Of a stretch of 64,000 bases of DNA, positions 34,106 through 45,264 are shown one piece after another (positions within the stretch are counted from its first letter, which is position 1; each line of letters begins with the position of its first letter). Below the pieces are notes generated by a model. It had not been told where the DNA came from. It saw nothing but the letters and a program-made list of their open reading frames with translations, and did no database searches. Origin of the DNA: Chlorocebus sabaeus. Lineage: Eukaryota > Chordata > Mammalia > Primates > Cercopithecidae. The stretch spans positions 61,981,702-62,045,701 of the forward strand of contig NC_132927.1 of the NCBI RefSeq assembly GCF_047675955.1, in the 5' to 3' direction. A program made the position numbers and the translations under genes.

Positions 34106-36150
34106 TAATGTAAGGTTTTCACTTGGTAAATATCCAACTTTGTATTTCAGAGAGATCTAAAGTGTCATTGGTATAAAAAAAGTCTTATAACTTGGTACAA
34201 TAATTTTACCTCAAAAAAGTAAAATCAATGCAGATAGAAGTTTTAAAGAAACAAATTTTGAAAGCTTATAGACTCTAAAAAGCATGAGTAGCCTTTTAAA
34301 GGTCTGATGTGTAAATGACACCGTGTTATGTGTTATCTATCAGTGTTCCCAGTGTGTGATACCACCTATGGTATTCAAAAGAAGTGCAGATGGTATATGA
34401 ACAAACATATTTTACTTCCATGGTTATAGATGCATTTTTTTATGCATTGAGAAAACATGGTAACCAGCATATCAAATATGAGAGAATCTTAATGCATCGT
34501 TAAATTAAAAATAAAAACGTAAAAAAAAAAAGTAGTAAGTGAATAAGGCAGAAACGGTAAAGGAAATTCATAAATGACTGATTTTGGGGAATATATCATG
34601 TATTCAGGAAGAAAGAAGAAAAAAAAAAAACCATTCCTAGCAAGAAAGGTATAAGTTAGTCATTTAAGGTTCCATTTATACAGCGAAATGACAGAATAAT
34701 GGGCCATAACACAGTGGTAAGAGAGAGCTAATGTAGTACTTATAAATGCTTGTGCATAAAAGAGAAATATAAAAAAAAATTGGACTGCAGTTTGAGCTAA
34801 GAGATGAGAGGTGATAGAAATTTTTACCTCATTGTTTTCAGTGCTCATGTCAGATTCCCTTTCTGCCAGAATAGGTTAAAGGGAATGAAACCATTTTCAC
34901 ATTGATTCTTTTCAGCAGCAGCTCCACCTGGTTTTCTTGCCGATTATCAGGCTCAAACCCCAAACGTCACACTCAACCACCTGTTAACACTGCATTTGTC
35001 AAACCTGTAGGAAAGGTACGCTAGCAGAGCATTATCGTAGCAGAGTAGTTTCATTTTTTTTTCTGTTTCAAAACTGTTTTTATGTGACACCCAAATTCTA
35101 GAGGAGAAGTGTAAAACCCAGCTCAAAATATTTGATTTTTTTTCCTCCATAGAAGGCAGAAGAGATAGGTTCTAGTTAGGTACCCATCTATATCTCCAAA
35201 GAAACTAATGAATCAAACAGCTTATTTTTGCATATGCTGATGTTTGGCCAGATCTTGTGGCTTATCCATGATGGACTGTCTTTATTATTTAATATAATTT
35301 TCTTTGTTACATAGCAAGAATCAACATGGTGAAGGATAAGAAATAAGATATTTTAGTAGGAAATAAAATCCAAAGAATTGGATCTAATAATGTTTCTGTG
35401 ATTAATTAGCCAAGGCATTTTGAATAGCTCATTTGTCTCTTAGTTGTTTTAGTTCTAAAGTGACTGTAGTAATTTTTATTTCAGGTCGCATGAGTCAGGA
35501 GAGGCTAGGCTATGCCACAGTAACAAGCATTACCCCCGTTCAATGACTTCTCATAGGAAAAGTTTATTTCTTGCTTATGTAAGGTCTTCAGAGATGACTG
35601 TTTGTTAAAATTGACTTCTGAATGACTTTGTGGCATTCCAAGTGGCTTGACTCTGATAGCCCCTCTGTGGCTACATATGCTGCCATAATCCCCAAAGTGA
35701 TGGAAAAACATCAAGTCACATACCAGCTACAAAATTTCTACTGATAGTTACATATATTACTCTTTTCTGCTCACATTTAATTGGGCAAAAAATGTCACAC
35801 AGCTCTTCCTAAATCTAAAGGGTCAGAGAAGTGTCATCTTTCTACGTTCCTGGATGGGAAGAGAACTGGAAATAATATGAATTCTGGTAAAGCCTACAAA
35901 ATCAGTTATTTTTAGGAAAAAAAAATTAAGTGTCAGTTTCTTATAGCATGATGCCATATGCTCACCACGTTATACCTGCGAATACTTGAGCTGAGAGCAT
36001 CACATAAGCATGTTTGAATGAATTTCAACTCAGCATTTCTTAATTAGTTGTCCCTAAAAAATAGGAATCAGCAAAATGGACAACTCCATGGATAAGGATT
36101 TCAAGGCAATAGGGTCATTCTCACTTGGCATTAATTTGAATTTAATTTCA
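34106..36150. other. unique AT-rich stretch
   Basis: About 2 kb with A-rich runs (34520-34531, 34619-34630) but no recognisable gene or repeat. Confidence 0.5.
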
Positions 36151-36527
36151 TGGATTAGTGCATTATTGTACTGCTATGAAGAAATACCCGAGACTGGGTA
36201 ATTTATAAAGAAAAGACGTTTAATTGACTCACAGTTCTCCATTGCTAGAGAGGCCTCAGGAAACTTACAATCATGGTGGAAGGTAAAAGAGAGACAGGCA
36301 TCTTCTTCACAGGGTGGCAGGATGGAGTGAGTGCAAGCAGGGGAAATGCCAGACATTTATAAAACCATCAAATCCTGTGAGACTCACTCATTATCACTAG
36401 AACAGCATGGGGAAACTGTCCCCCATAATCCAATTACTTCCCACTAGGTCTCTTCCATGACATGTGGGAATTGTGGGAACTACAATTCAAGATGATATTT
36501 GGGTGGGGACACAGCCAAATTGTATCA
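36151..36527 (-). mobile_element. MST/THE1-type (MaLR) solo LTR, antisense
   Basis: About 377 bases. The left end has TACCCGAGACTGGGTAATTT, TTAATTGACTCACAGTTCTC and GGCCTCAGGAAACTTACAAT. The right end has ACAATTCAAGATGATATTTG and GGACACAGCCAAATTGTATCA. This is the complement of an MST-type LTR. No internal region adjoins it, so it is a solo LTR. A 5-bp target duplication is not evident. Confidence 0.92.
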
Positions 36528-36569
36528 AGCTCTTATTGTAGAACTAATGTTTGATAGAATACTAGAAGG

Positions 36570-36810
36570 AGGCCATAGTGAAGTCAAACTGCTTAGATTA
36601 AAATCTTGCCACTAAAGTCTTCATCTTGAGAGTTCCCCTAGCAGTAAAGTAGAAATGTTGTTATAATAGTATCTGTCTCATAAAGTTACTGTATTATATT
36701 AATTAATACATGTAAATAATTAGAAATGGTATACATGGGCACCATTCTAATTATTAGAATAATTAGAATTAGCACGTGGGGCACCTAATAAGTGCCAGCT
36801 ATGATCATAA
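36570..36810 (+). mobile_element. MIR SINE, sense, degraded
   Basis: AACTGCTTAGATTAAAATCT, TAGTATCTGTCTCATAAAGT, ATTAATTAATACATGTAAAT and CACCTAATAAGTGCCAGCTA follow MIR order. A strong hairpin (36744-36769) lies inside it. Confidence 0.6.
36744..36769. repeat. inverted repeat: 11-bp perfect stem, 4-nt loop
   Basis: ATTCTAATTAT at 36744-36754 pairs with ATAATTAGAAT at 36759-36769 around the loop TAGA. An alternative register (ATTCTAAT / ATTAGAAT with a 1-nt loop) overlaps the left arm. Confidence 0.95.
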
Positions 36811-36886
36811 TTTGGTGAACTCTGGGCTTTCAAAGTCACCCACAATTGATTTACTTGTTTTCATTCTGTCTCTCTTATTACATATC

Positions 36887-36994
36887 TGTGTGTGTGTCTA
36901 TATATAGTTATGTATAGAGATAGTGAGCATATGTAGTTATACATATGTATGCATGTATATTTATCTATCTAGCCAGCTATCTATCTACTCTATC
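36887..36994 (+). repeat. mixed TG/TA and (TATC)n simple sequence
   Basis: Starts with (TG)n, goes through TATATAG and ATATGTA units, and ends with ATCTATCT-type units. A degenerate microsatellite. Confidence 0.8.
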
Positions 36995-38664
36995 TTAATA
37001 AACCTGAATTCCCAACATATAACAAAATATTTCCAGAACAAAACTCTAACCCAGAATCAGTCCCATTCTTTGGGGCTGAAAGGGTACTTTGTTACAGAGT
37101 TGTTCCTCATATTTTCCTGAATAAAATTATGTCCTTCTGCCAAGGAACGCTGTGTCTACATGGCCCATATAAATTAGAGATAGCATTTTATAAGGACAAA
37201 CCCAACTTTATCTCAGCACTCCTATTGGGTATACTACAAAATCTCCTTAAATATTTTGCTGAAACTTGGAAAAAGAATTTCTGTTGAGACTCGTATAGTT
37301 TTTTGTAACCAGAAGGCAAGTTTCTGAGTGTATTTGCCTAATACATACTCAGATTGCTTGATACACACGGATGATTCAGATTTTGCTTCTAAGATAGATG
37401 CTGTATAACAGTCTCGTTAAAATCCATACATTTTGTAGTGAAATTGAAAGAAATATTCCGCATTACTCATGCATAGTTGCTATTGTTCCTATATTTTCTT
37501 AGAATAATAATTGTGGGAAATGGCACAGAAGGAGAAATGCAAACTTATTTTGCTTTATTTTAATAAAAGTTATCTTTATTGTTAAAAGCATGCATCACCA
37601 CTCTTATGCATATTGTCAAAAAAACAACAACAACAAAAAAAGAAATTTATTGACTCACATAATTATACCATTCAAGCTGTGAAATTTGCTTTAGGTACCT
37701 CTATATGCCGAGCCATAAATGGATGGCTCTCAGCAAGGGAGATGCCACCCCCCAGTGTGCATTCTGAATATTTATGGGGTTTATTTTCAGTTATCACAAC
37801 ATTTGGGGGGTGGCCGCTACTAAGTTTTGTGAGTGGGGCCACAGAGGTTAGACATCCTGCAATGATTGGGATTGTTCTGCAAAAACATATTATCCATATC
37901 CTGAGAGCTCTTAAATGCCCTTAATGCAACCCAAATGCATTGTTTATACCTAATTTTAGAAATTAAAATTCCATTTTTACATATATATTCAAAGAGAAGA
38001 GGGTTTTGCATATTATTATAGCAAACTGAGTAATCAAGAAATGCAAATATTGTATAAATCAAGAGAGGGTTATTGTGTTTGACACTTTACCAAGAATTGT
38101 ATACTACTTTGAATCTTCCATTATATGAGGCCACCCCTCTCATAAAATTTGAGTTTGGATCATTCTCAAATTGTAGATTTTGCATTCACATTTGTAACAG
38201 TGTGTCTGATACTCCTTTTCACAGCCTGAGATGAAAATGTTATTAGAATTAGTGGAGACATGTGAAATGTAGACATCCCATTAAGTTATATTAGTAAGAA
38301 TTCTCTAAAAATAATTCATGTTCTTAACTTTCTATTTTTGAGTTTTTCTGTAGCACAATGAAAAACCTATATTCTGAGAAAATATATTGAGGTTAATTTC
38401 TATTTTTGTCTTTCCTATATTTAAAACCTGTTTTCATGATGTTCCAGAAATTGGAATCACCGTTTCTCCATAGTCTTACATTTCTGGGTTTTTTTTCACC
38501 AATATATCCTATTTCTCCTGTCTTGTATTGATTAATATAATCTCCAAGGTCTCTTTACATAACGGAAGTACTTTATGTACCTCAACATATGGTAAGGTTT
38601 TAAAACAGGAGATATATCTTGTTATTCTTTGATGCAATCCGACCCCAGGTCATTATATTATAAC
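36995..38664. other. unique AT-rich stretch
   Basis: No gene or clear repeat. A 103-aa ORF (37613-37924) begins in an A-rich (CAA)n patch and shows no known domain. Confidence 0.5.
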
Positions 38665-38905
38665 ATGGAAATCAAGTCTATAAACACTGGAATCAGAATG
38701 CCAGGGTTCAAATTCTGGCTTTTTTGTTTGCTAGCTGTATGTTTTTGGATAAGTAACTTAACCCTTTTTTGTCTCAGTTTCCCCTGTAAAATAATGGTTC
38801 CAGACCCATGGCGTAATTCATAAGATGAGTGACTGAGTTAATAACATTGAAAAAGCTTAGAACCATGCCCCACGTACAGACGGCACTATATAAACGTTTG
38901 ACAAA
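38665..38905 (+). mobile_element. MIR SINE, sense, nearly complete
   Basis: ATGCCAGGGTTCAAATTCTG, TTGCTAGCTGTATGTTTTTG, GATAAGTAACTTAACCC, TCTCAGTTTCCCCTGTAAAA, AGAACCATGCCCCACGTACA: complete MIR order. Confidence 0.88.
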
Positions 38906-39421
38906 TAAAATAGAGAAAATTGTAAACTACACTTATAAATAAGGTCTCGCTCATATGCAAGTATTTCAACTCCTCATTTTCTCTACTTTGGCAGTGTGTA
39001 ACGATTCTTGGTGTTTTATATCTATATTGACGAATACTGTTTTCCTCTTTCTCTTGTCACTCACAAATAATGTTGTTCTGTTATTTATTTATCTTCATAA
39101 TGGGTTTCATTCCAATATTTTCCTATATCTCTGCTTTCATTTTCCTGAAAATCTTGTGTGGAATTGCTTCTGAAGATCTCTCTGCTTTTATTCTTGACTT
39201 AACTCTTTAAAATTAGGAAAAATAATCTGATGACTTTATTATGTCTCCTAGTACAGTCAGCTTGCACAGTTACAAATTGAAATGGATTTTTTCAACCTAA
39301 GTTGTTTTATTGTTATTCTATATAATAGGGCTTTATATTGACTTTTAAGAACGTTATTGTATAAGTGTTATACATGAATTTTATTTCAGAATAGTAGATG
39401 AAATGTTAGAATATCGTTATT
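38906..39421. other. unique AT-rich sequence
   Basis: Nothing recognised; a 72-aa ORF (38955-39173) is rich in Phe and Leu, as expected by chance in T-rich DNA. Confidence 0.5.
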
Positions 39422-39433
39422 AAAAGGTTTTTT

Positions 39434-39721
39434 GGCCAGGCGCGGTGGCTCACTCCTGTAATCCCCGCACTCTGGGAGGCCAAGGCGGGCGGATCACGGG
39501 ATCAGCAGATCGAGACCATCCTGGCTAACACGGTGAAACCCCGTCTCTACTAAAAATACAAAAAACTAGCCGGGCGAGGTGGCGGGCGCCTGTAGTCCCA
39601 GCTACTCGGGAGACTGAGGCAGGAGAATGGCGTGAACCCGGGAGGCAGAGCTTGCAGTGAGCCGAGATCGTGCCGCTGCACTCCAGCCTGGGCGACAGAG
39701 GGAGACTCCAACTCAAAAAAA
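39434..39721 (+). mobile_element. AluY-type SINE, sense
   Basis: The least mutated Alu of the window, with AluY text (GAGACCATCCTGGCTAACAC, GGCGTGAACCCGGGAGGC) and many intact CpGs. The target duplication AAAAGGTTTTTT is at 39422-39433 and 39722-39733. The second copy runs into a T tract ending at 39747, so the insertion site was inside a pre-existing T run. Confidence 0.97.
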
Positions 39722-39747
39722 AAAAGGTTTTTTTTTTTTTTTTTTTT

Positions 39748-40569
39748 AGCTTAAGAAGTGTTAGTGAGAAGATGATCTCCATCAAGCTGTCTCTTTCCTG
39801 AGCTGCTAGCCTTTCAGAATCATACTTGTGGATCACATTGAGATATTATAGGAATCTTCTCAGGGTTAAGTGACTGTTTTATGACCGTGCATCTAACAAT
39901 ACTAAAAGAAGAAACAAGAAGCCAGGTTTTATGACTTCCAGTAAACTCAATAAAACTATGATTGAAGATAATGACCATATTCAGTTATAGTCACTTTATA
40001 TCTTATATTCACTTGCTGAATTAAAAATGAAGAGTTAAGAGAAAGTAATCAATAAAATTTTGTGTTAAATTAATTCTTACTATCTTAAGTTCTAAGACAA
40101 AACTCAGTGCTCTTGTAACTTTTCTGATGATTCCTTTTGTCCCAAAAATAGCAGGGCACTTTGTCTTAGTTAATTCTACAGTCCACTCTCAGTACTGCCT
40201 TGGTGGCCTTAAGACTTTACACACCTTAAATAATAATTGGAATCATGAATCATTTTTATCTCCAAGTCAATAAAAGACCCATCTTTGCAATGTGTTGAGG
40301 GAAACACAAAATCCCAAACCAAAACTCCAAATCACTCTGTCTTTAGGATTAAGCAGCCTTGAGTATTATTTCCTTTGCTACTTCAACTAAAAGAATGTTG
40401 ATTCAAAAGCAGTTTTAGCAAGACCTGAATGAAATTATAAAGCATTTTTTAAACAGCTTTTATTCTCCTGAGTCTTAATAATAAAATGAGCCCAGTTCCT
40501 GGAAAATATTTTCAGAATTGTGGTTGAGAAATGATGTGCAGTGACTAGTGTGTGTAATATTTGAGTCTG
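39748..40569. other. unique AT-rich sequence
   Basis: No gene or recognised repeat. Confidence 0.55.
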
Positions 40570-41000
40570 TGGAATATTAACTTAATGAAGGATTGGTTGC
40601 TTATTGCAAATTTGGTCAGAAATTTGGCACTGCGAACTCTGGTACAGTTATTCTCTCTGTTCATCATCTCGTAGTTGCATTGCCTATTAAAAGGGTCACA
40701 AGAGCAGCGCGCTGTAACTTGGGCTTTCTTGCAGCTGCAGTTCTACCTAATTTGTACTTTGGCACTCGAAAGATTATAATAAATGAAGTGCTGCCTTCAA
40801 AGTTTCAGACACACCAATTTTTTCCCGTGTTTGGCAAAGGTGGATTTAATTTGGCTTTCACGAGTGCAAAATCCGTCTCCTTAGAAGTTGGTCAAACTAT
40901 TAATTTTATGGCAGGGACAACTGAGTACAGTAAACCTTTTCACAAAGCCAGACAGCTTAACCTAATTAAGTGCTTGTTTTGACAGGTGGTTTAAAGTAGA
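40570..41000. promoter_or_regulatory. candidate conserved non-coding element (or unrecognised exon)
   Basis: Repeat-free block with CpGs in an AT-rich setting (GCAGCGCGCTGT near 40705, GGCACTCGAAAG, TTCCCGTG, CACGAGTGC, AATCCGTCTCC). It is spanned by a 129-aa ORF, 40593-40982 on +, which is long for the local base composition but matches no family I know. The stop lies just before a GACAGGTGGTTTAAAG segment (E-box CAGGTG). CCTAATTAAGTG near 40959 has a TAATTA core. I favour a regulatory element over coding sequence. Confidence 0.35.
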
Positions 41001-41225
41001 ATGAATGCTATCAAGAATGTTTCAAGCAATGAGTCTGATGAATGTGCGAGTGTGGGCATGCAGGTGAAAATGTGTTTTGGAAGGGTATGATGACAGGTCT
41101 GTGTCCAAAAAGTGGAAGGTATACATCAAGCTTCATCCGTGCACTTGTTTGGTAATGTCACTCTCTTCTACAGAAATGTTAAGAAGATGGACAGCATCAA
41201 GTCCATATGAAAATCAAAAGATACC

Positions 41226-41509
41226 GGCCAGGCATGGTGGCTCACGCCTGTAATCCTGGCACTTTGGGAGGCCGAGGAGGGTGGGTCACCTGAGGTCAGG
41301 AGTTCGAGACCAGCCTGGCCAGCATGGCGAAACCCCATCTCTACTAAAAACACAAAACTTAGCTGGGCATCATGGCAGGTACCTGTAATCCCAGCTACTC
41401 GGGGGGCTGAGGCAGGAGAATCGCTTGAACCTGGGAGGCAGAGGTTGCAGTGAGCCAAGATCCGCCACTGCGCTCCAGTCTGGGCAAAAGAGCAAGACTT
41501 TACCTCAAA

Positions 41510-41544
<35 letters not shown>

Positions 41545-41549
41545 AAATA
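41226..41549 (+). mobile_element. AluS-type SINE, sense, with an (AAAT)n tail
   Basis: Full-length dimer. The tail has become an (AAAT)n microsatellite at about 41507-41545. Flanking AAAAGATAC (about 41216-41224) and AAAAGGTAC (41550-41558) look like a target duplication with one difference. Confidence 0.97.
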
Positions 41550-41558
41550 AAAAGGTAC

Positions 41559-43379
41559 TAAGAAATAACATTGACCATTATTAAAACAACTTGCAAAGTA
41601 ACTTCTTTGCCTCTGAGCAGAATTCAAGTATCCCTTTAAGAGACTGGAGGCGGGTTACAAAGGAAATTTGAACTTTGAATTTGATTTTTCCGAATATTCA
41701 TAAAATTTCTCAGTCTTTTTTCTGTGTGGGGTGCTTACATTTTAAGACTGCAGACAAAGTAGAAATATCATTAGTCAGTCCTATGACTATTAGACCAGTT
41801 AAAACATAATTTTTCAGGCAGCTTTTTGTATTCTTTCATGCATATTTCAGGAAAAAAAAAAGAAATGGATCAATCTTCCAGACTGGGAATCAAAGATTTT
41901 TTTTCAAGAGGAGTCTATAGAATTTGTTCTGATATGGTATTTCACTGTGTGTGCAATAAAGGTTGGTGTTCAGAATGTGGATTCTTGATAACTTTCCTGC
42001 TATCAATCTCTGCTTCTTCTCCCCATCAAGGTTCTGGATCCCAGAGAGCAAAATGAAAGCAAAATCGTATAGGAGCCCTATAGTCATTTGATAGTGATGT
42101 AATACTTTTGTCTAAAAAGTGTTGATTTCTTTAGAGTAAACTTAACACATTGATAGTGTCAAGACTTTCAGAAAGACCTATCTCAGACAGCGTATTCCTC
42201 ATCAAATTATTAATTTATCTCTCTGATGATGAGAAATAACCTCCTAAAATAATTCATATAAATTTCCATTTTGATTTTTTTCAGCACTTGCAAAAATTAA
42301 AAAACCCCAAACTGTCAATAGATGAAGTGATATCATTGCTGATGATGAAAAAGTAATTAAAAAATAACTGGGAGTAAGTAATTTGTCTGAAGTCATATAT
42401 TCATTAATTCTTAAAGCTGGAATTCAATCCAAATCCTTAAAATTCGAGGAATATTCTCTTAATCGTTTTGATTCCCCAGATAGTGAATTTGTAATTTTTT
42501 TTTTATCATTCTGATCTATTTAAGCAATTTAAGATGAAATCAATTCAAAACCTAACATTTTCCCGTCAAAATGTCTTCAGGCTTATATGGAGATATTCTA
42601 AATTCTAAAACATAGTCTCTACCAGCTTATCATTATGAGGGCCAACAAATAAGATGAAAATCTTAATTCCACTAAACTGATATACAGACAAACTAATGCC
42701 GGAACCATGAAAACTTTTTTAGAAATTTTAAGGTAACTGGAACTAGGAAAAAAAACAAAACACAAAAAAACAAAAAACTCACCTAATTTTGGCCCGCGCT
42801 TTGACTCAGCTTTTGGTGAGACAGGTGTCACCTCAGAAAAAGGTAGAAAATTCACACTTTTCTCATCATATCAACATGAGCACTGACTCATGATCTGGGC
42901 ATCCCTCACAAGGTCCAGGGCCACTTTTTCTCATTACACCTTGGATATTGGTCTGTGAGCTGGTCTGCAACAAACCTACCTGAACACTCAGCAAACAGTT
43001 ACTAACATGAATGGAGTTTTGAAAACCATATAAAATAATGGGCAGGAAATAGTGAAATCAGGAGTTCTGCATGTGTTCAAAAAGTTATAGGTTTCATGTA
43101 TAAAGAACAATTGTTGAGAGCTAAGATGATCAAAAGAGAGAAACTCGATAGCAGGTAACTTAGAAATTATATCTAAAAATTAAGTCTAACAGCCAGGAAT
43201 GTCGGGAAAACAGTGTAGTTGAAACAGGAGAAATAGACAACTTCAAGAGAGCAGAGCTTGCTTGGATCTAAACTTAGGAAGAATAGTGTGTCCACTGTCT
43301 TCTCTGTAAGTGTGAATGTGAAAATTGATTGCATTTTTTTCTATAGGCATTTGTTACATACATACTGTAGGATATTTAA
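41559..43379. other. unique sequence
   Basis: Apart from a degraded MIR at 42360-42475 I recognise no gene or repeat. Short opposite-strand ORFs near 41826-42087 are not convincing. Confidence 0.5.
42360..42475 (-). mobile_element. MIR-like fragment, antisense
   Basis: AGTAAGTAATTTGTCTGAAG, TTAAAGCTGGAATTCAATCC and TATTCTCTTAATCG follow reverse MIR order; only the core survives. Confidence 0.45.
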
Positions 43380-43690
43380 GCCAATACTTTATATCTAAAC
43401 ATTGATATAAGGATTTAGTTTTTAAAAAACGTATGCACTCAGACACATGTAGAAGTATCTTTATTTCAGTATTGCTTTTTCAGTAGTTAGTAATATTGTC
43501 ATTCAATTTTGGTGCATCCATACATTTAACAATGGACTATTGTGAATACTATAAATTCACCAGAACAGATATGACAGATAAATTTTTATTGATGTGGAAA
43601 TATATGCACTATGTACAAAAAATACAGGTTAAAAAAATAAAAATCATTTCTATATATTTTTTGCTTATCTGTAACATATTTTTTCCACTA
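43380..43690 (+). mobile_element. old L1M 3' fragment, sense
   Basis: GTGCATCCATACATTTAACA, ATGGACTATTGTGAATACTA, TTGATGTGGAAATATATGCA and an AAAAAATACAGGTTAAAAAA box follow the 3' end of L1M elements. Confidence 0.6.
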
Positions 43691-43706
43691 CTTATATAGA
43701 TAAGTG

Positions 43707-43729
43707 GTGTGTGTGTGTGTGTGTGTGTG
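43707..43729 (+). repeat. (GT)n microsatellite
   Basis: About 11 uninterrupted GT units. Confidence 0.95.
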
Positions 43730-43959
43730 CATGGAAATGAACTCTAGTTAAAGTAGTGCCCTAAGCATTTGTTAAACATCCACTAGAAGCTAAGAGTTGG
43801 ATAATATCGCTTCAAGGAATGTTACAATTATAACTGGGTATACAAGGATTAGCGATATTTCAACAAATGGAAAGGAATGGAAGCAAAATTCTGGAGGCAG
43901 AGTGAGGTGTGCTTGGTGGATCACTTACATTGGATGAAAGTCATGAGAGAAAGCTGATT

Positions 43960-44345
43960 TATGGTCATTTCAGACTACTCTTATTTCTGTATTCACAATA
44001 AACAACCTGCAGTTATGCGAAGACTTGGTCATCCGAAGTGAAAAATCTTTTCTTTTCCTCCTGACTGACACCCACTTGGCTCTTTTAGAAACATGGCTTT
44101 TTGGTGATTGATCCAATAAAATTTTGTGATAGTTCCTGCCGGAGCACCCATTTGACATTCCATAAATGCCTCTCAAATCTGAGCAGGACACAGCCGGTGA
44201 CTGGGCTAGCTCATAATGGATTGTCTGCATCTTTGTAAAGAACCCTATTCAGGCTGCATTGAGGCCACCCCAGACTATCATTTCCTGACTTCCAACATTC
44301 TATTGAGAGTGCTGATGCCAGATTATCTAGGGAACAGAAACTGGG
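43960..44345. promoter_or_regulatory. candidate conserved non-coding element
   Basis: Repeat-free block between L1M scraps with retained CpGs (TTATGCGAAG, CATCCGAAGTG, TGCCGGAGC, CAGCCGGTGAC), a TGATTGATCC homeodomain/PBX-like site near 44106, CATTCC (TEAD-like) near 44155 and GCTCATAATGGATTG near 44210. An 86-aa reverse ORF has no known likeness. Confidence 0.35.
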
Positions 44346-44374
44346 CCTGTGGCCATATTCTCTATGGCCTCAAC

Positions 44375-44485
44375 TTTTAGCCGTTACAAATATTGTTGCT
44401 GTGAACATCTTGTATATATGCCTTTGTTTTCCTGTGTGAATATAATTGCAAGATATATTCTGCAAACTGGTCAAATAAAAAAAAT
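44375..44485 (-). mobile_element. L1M scrap, antisense
   Basis: CCGTTACAAATATTGTTGCT, GTGAACATCTTGTATATATG and a GAATATAATTGCAAGATATA box fit reverse L1M text. Confidence 0.6.
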
Positions 44486-44538
44486 TTTTTTGTATATAAA
44501 TGTAATACGTATATTTATGTATAACAATTATATATACA

Positions 44539-44544
<6 letters not shown>

Positions 44545-44580
<36 letters not shown>
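44545..44580 (+). repeat. (TG)n(TA)n microsatellite next to an Alu tail
   Basis: TG units at 44545-44569, then TA units to 44580, directly joined to the poly(T) of the antisense Alu that follows. Confidence 0.95.
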
Positions 44581-44581
<1 letters not shown>

Positions 44582-44870
44582 TTTTTTTTTTGAGACAGTC
44601 TTGCTCTGTTGCCCAGGCTGGAGTGCAGTGGCATGATCTCAGCTCACTGCAACCTCTACTTCCCGGGTTCAAGCCATTCTCTTGCCTCAGCCTCCCCAGT
44701 AGTTGGGATTATAGGTGCCTGCCACCACACCTGGCTAGTTTTTGTATTTTAGTAGAGATGAAGTTTCACCATATTGGCCAGGCTGGTCTCGAACTCCTGA
44801 CCTCAAGTGATCCACCTGCCTAGGTCTTCCAAAGTGTTGAGATTACAGGTGTGAGCCACCATGCCCAGCC
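44581..44870 (-). mobile_element. AluS-type SINE, antisense
   Basis: Begins with poly(T) and TGAGACAGTCTTGCTCTGTT, and ends GAGCCACCATGCCCAGCC. Full-length dimer. Its target duplication is hidden by the neighbouring TA/TG microsatellite. The 91- to 100-aa ORFs over it are antisense-Alu readings. Confidence 0.97.
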
Positions 44871-45238
44871 TTATATGTATTTTTCCCAGTTAGATTACTT
44901 ACTATGGGAGTTCCTGGATTAACCGTTCTTATAATGAGTGGGATTTCCTCCTTCAGAGGCACAAAAAAAGGTTTTATTATGTATCTTCTTCCTCCAAACT
45001 AAAAAGATTTAAGACTTTAAAAAGTGTGAGATCAAAAGCTTTTTTTTTTTGTCTGTTTGATTGAATTTTATAAGAAGCATTAAATGTAAAGAAATGGAGA
45101 GTCTCATAGATGACAGAAGAAAATAACCCACTAGATGGATTTGTCTCATAATGTAGAGATCAATTTCAAGAGATGTATTAAGTAAAATCTGATTTATGAT
45201 TAAGATTAGGATTTAAGCAAAGCTAATAAATATGCTTA
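44871..45238. other. AT-rich sequence, no clear feature
   Basis: May continue the old L1 text but I cannot show it. A poly(T) run lies at about 45041-45050. Confidence 0.45.
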
Positions 45239-45261
45239 ACACACACACACACACACACACA
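45239..45261 (+). repeat. (AC)n microsatellite
   Basis: Eleven to twelve AC units. Confidence 0.95.
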
Positions 45262-45264
45262 GAA

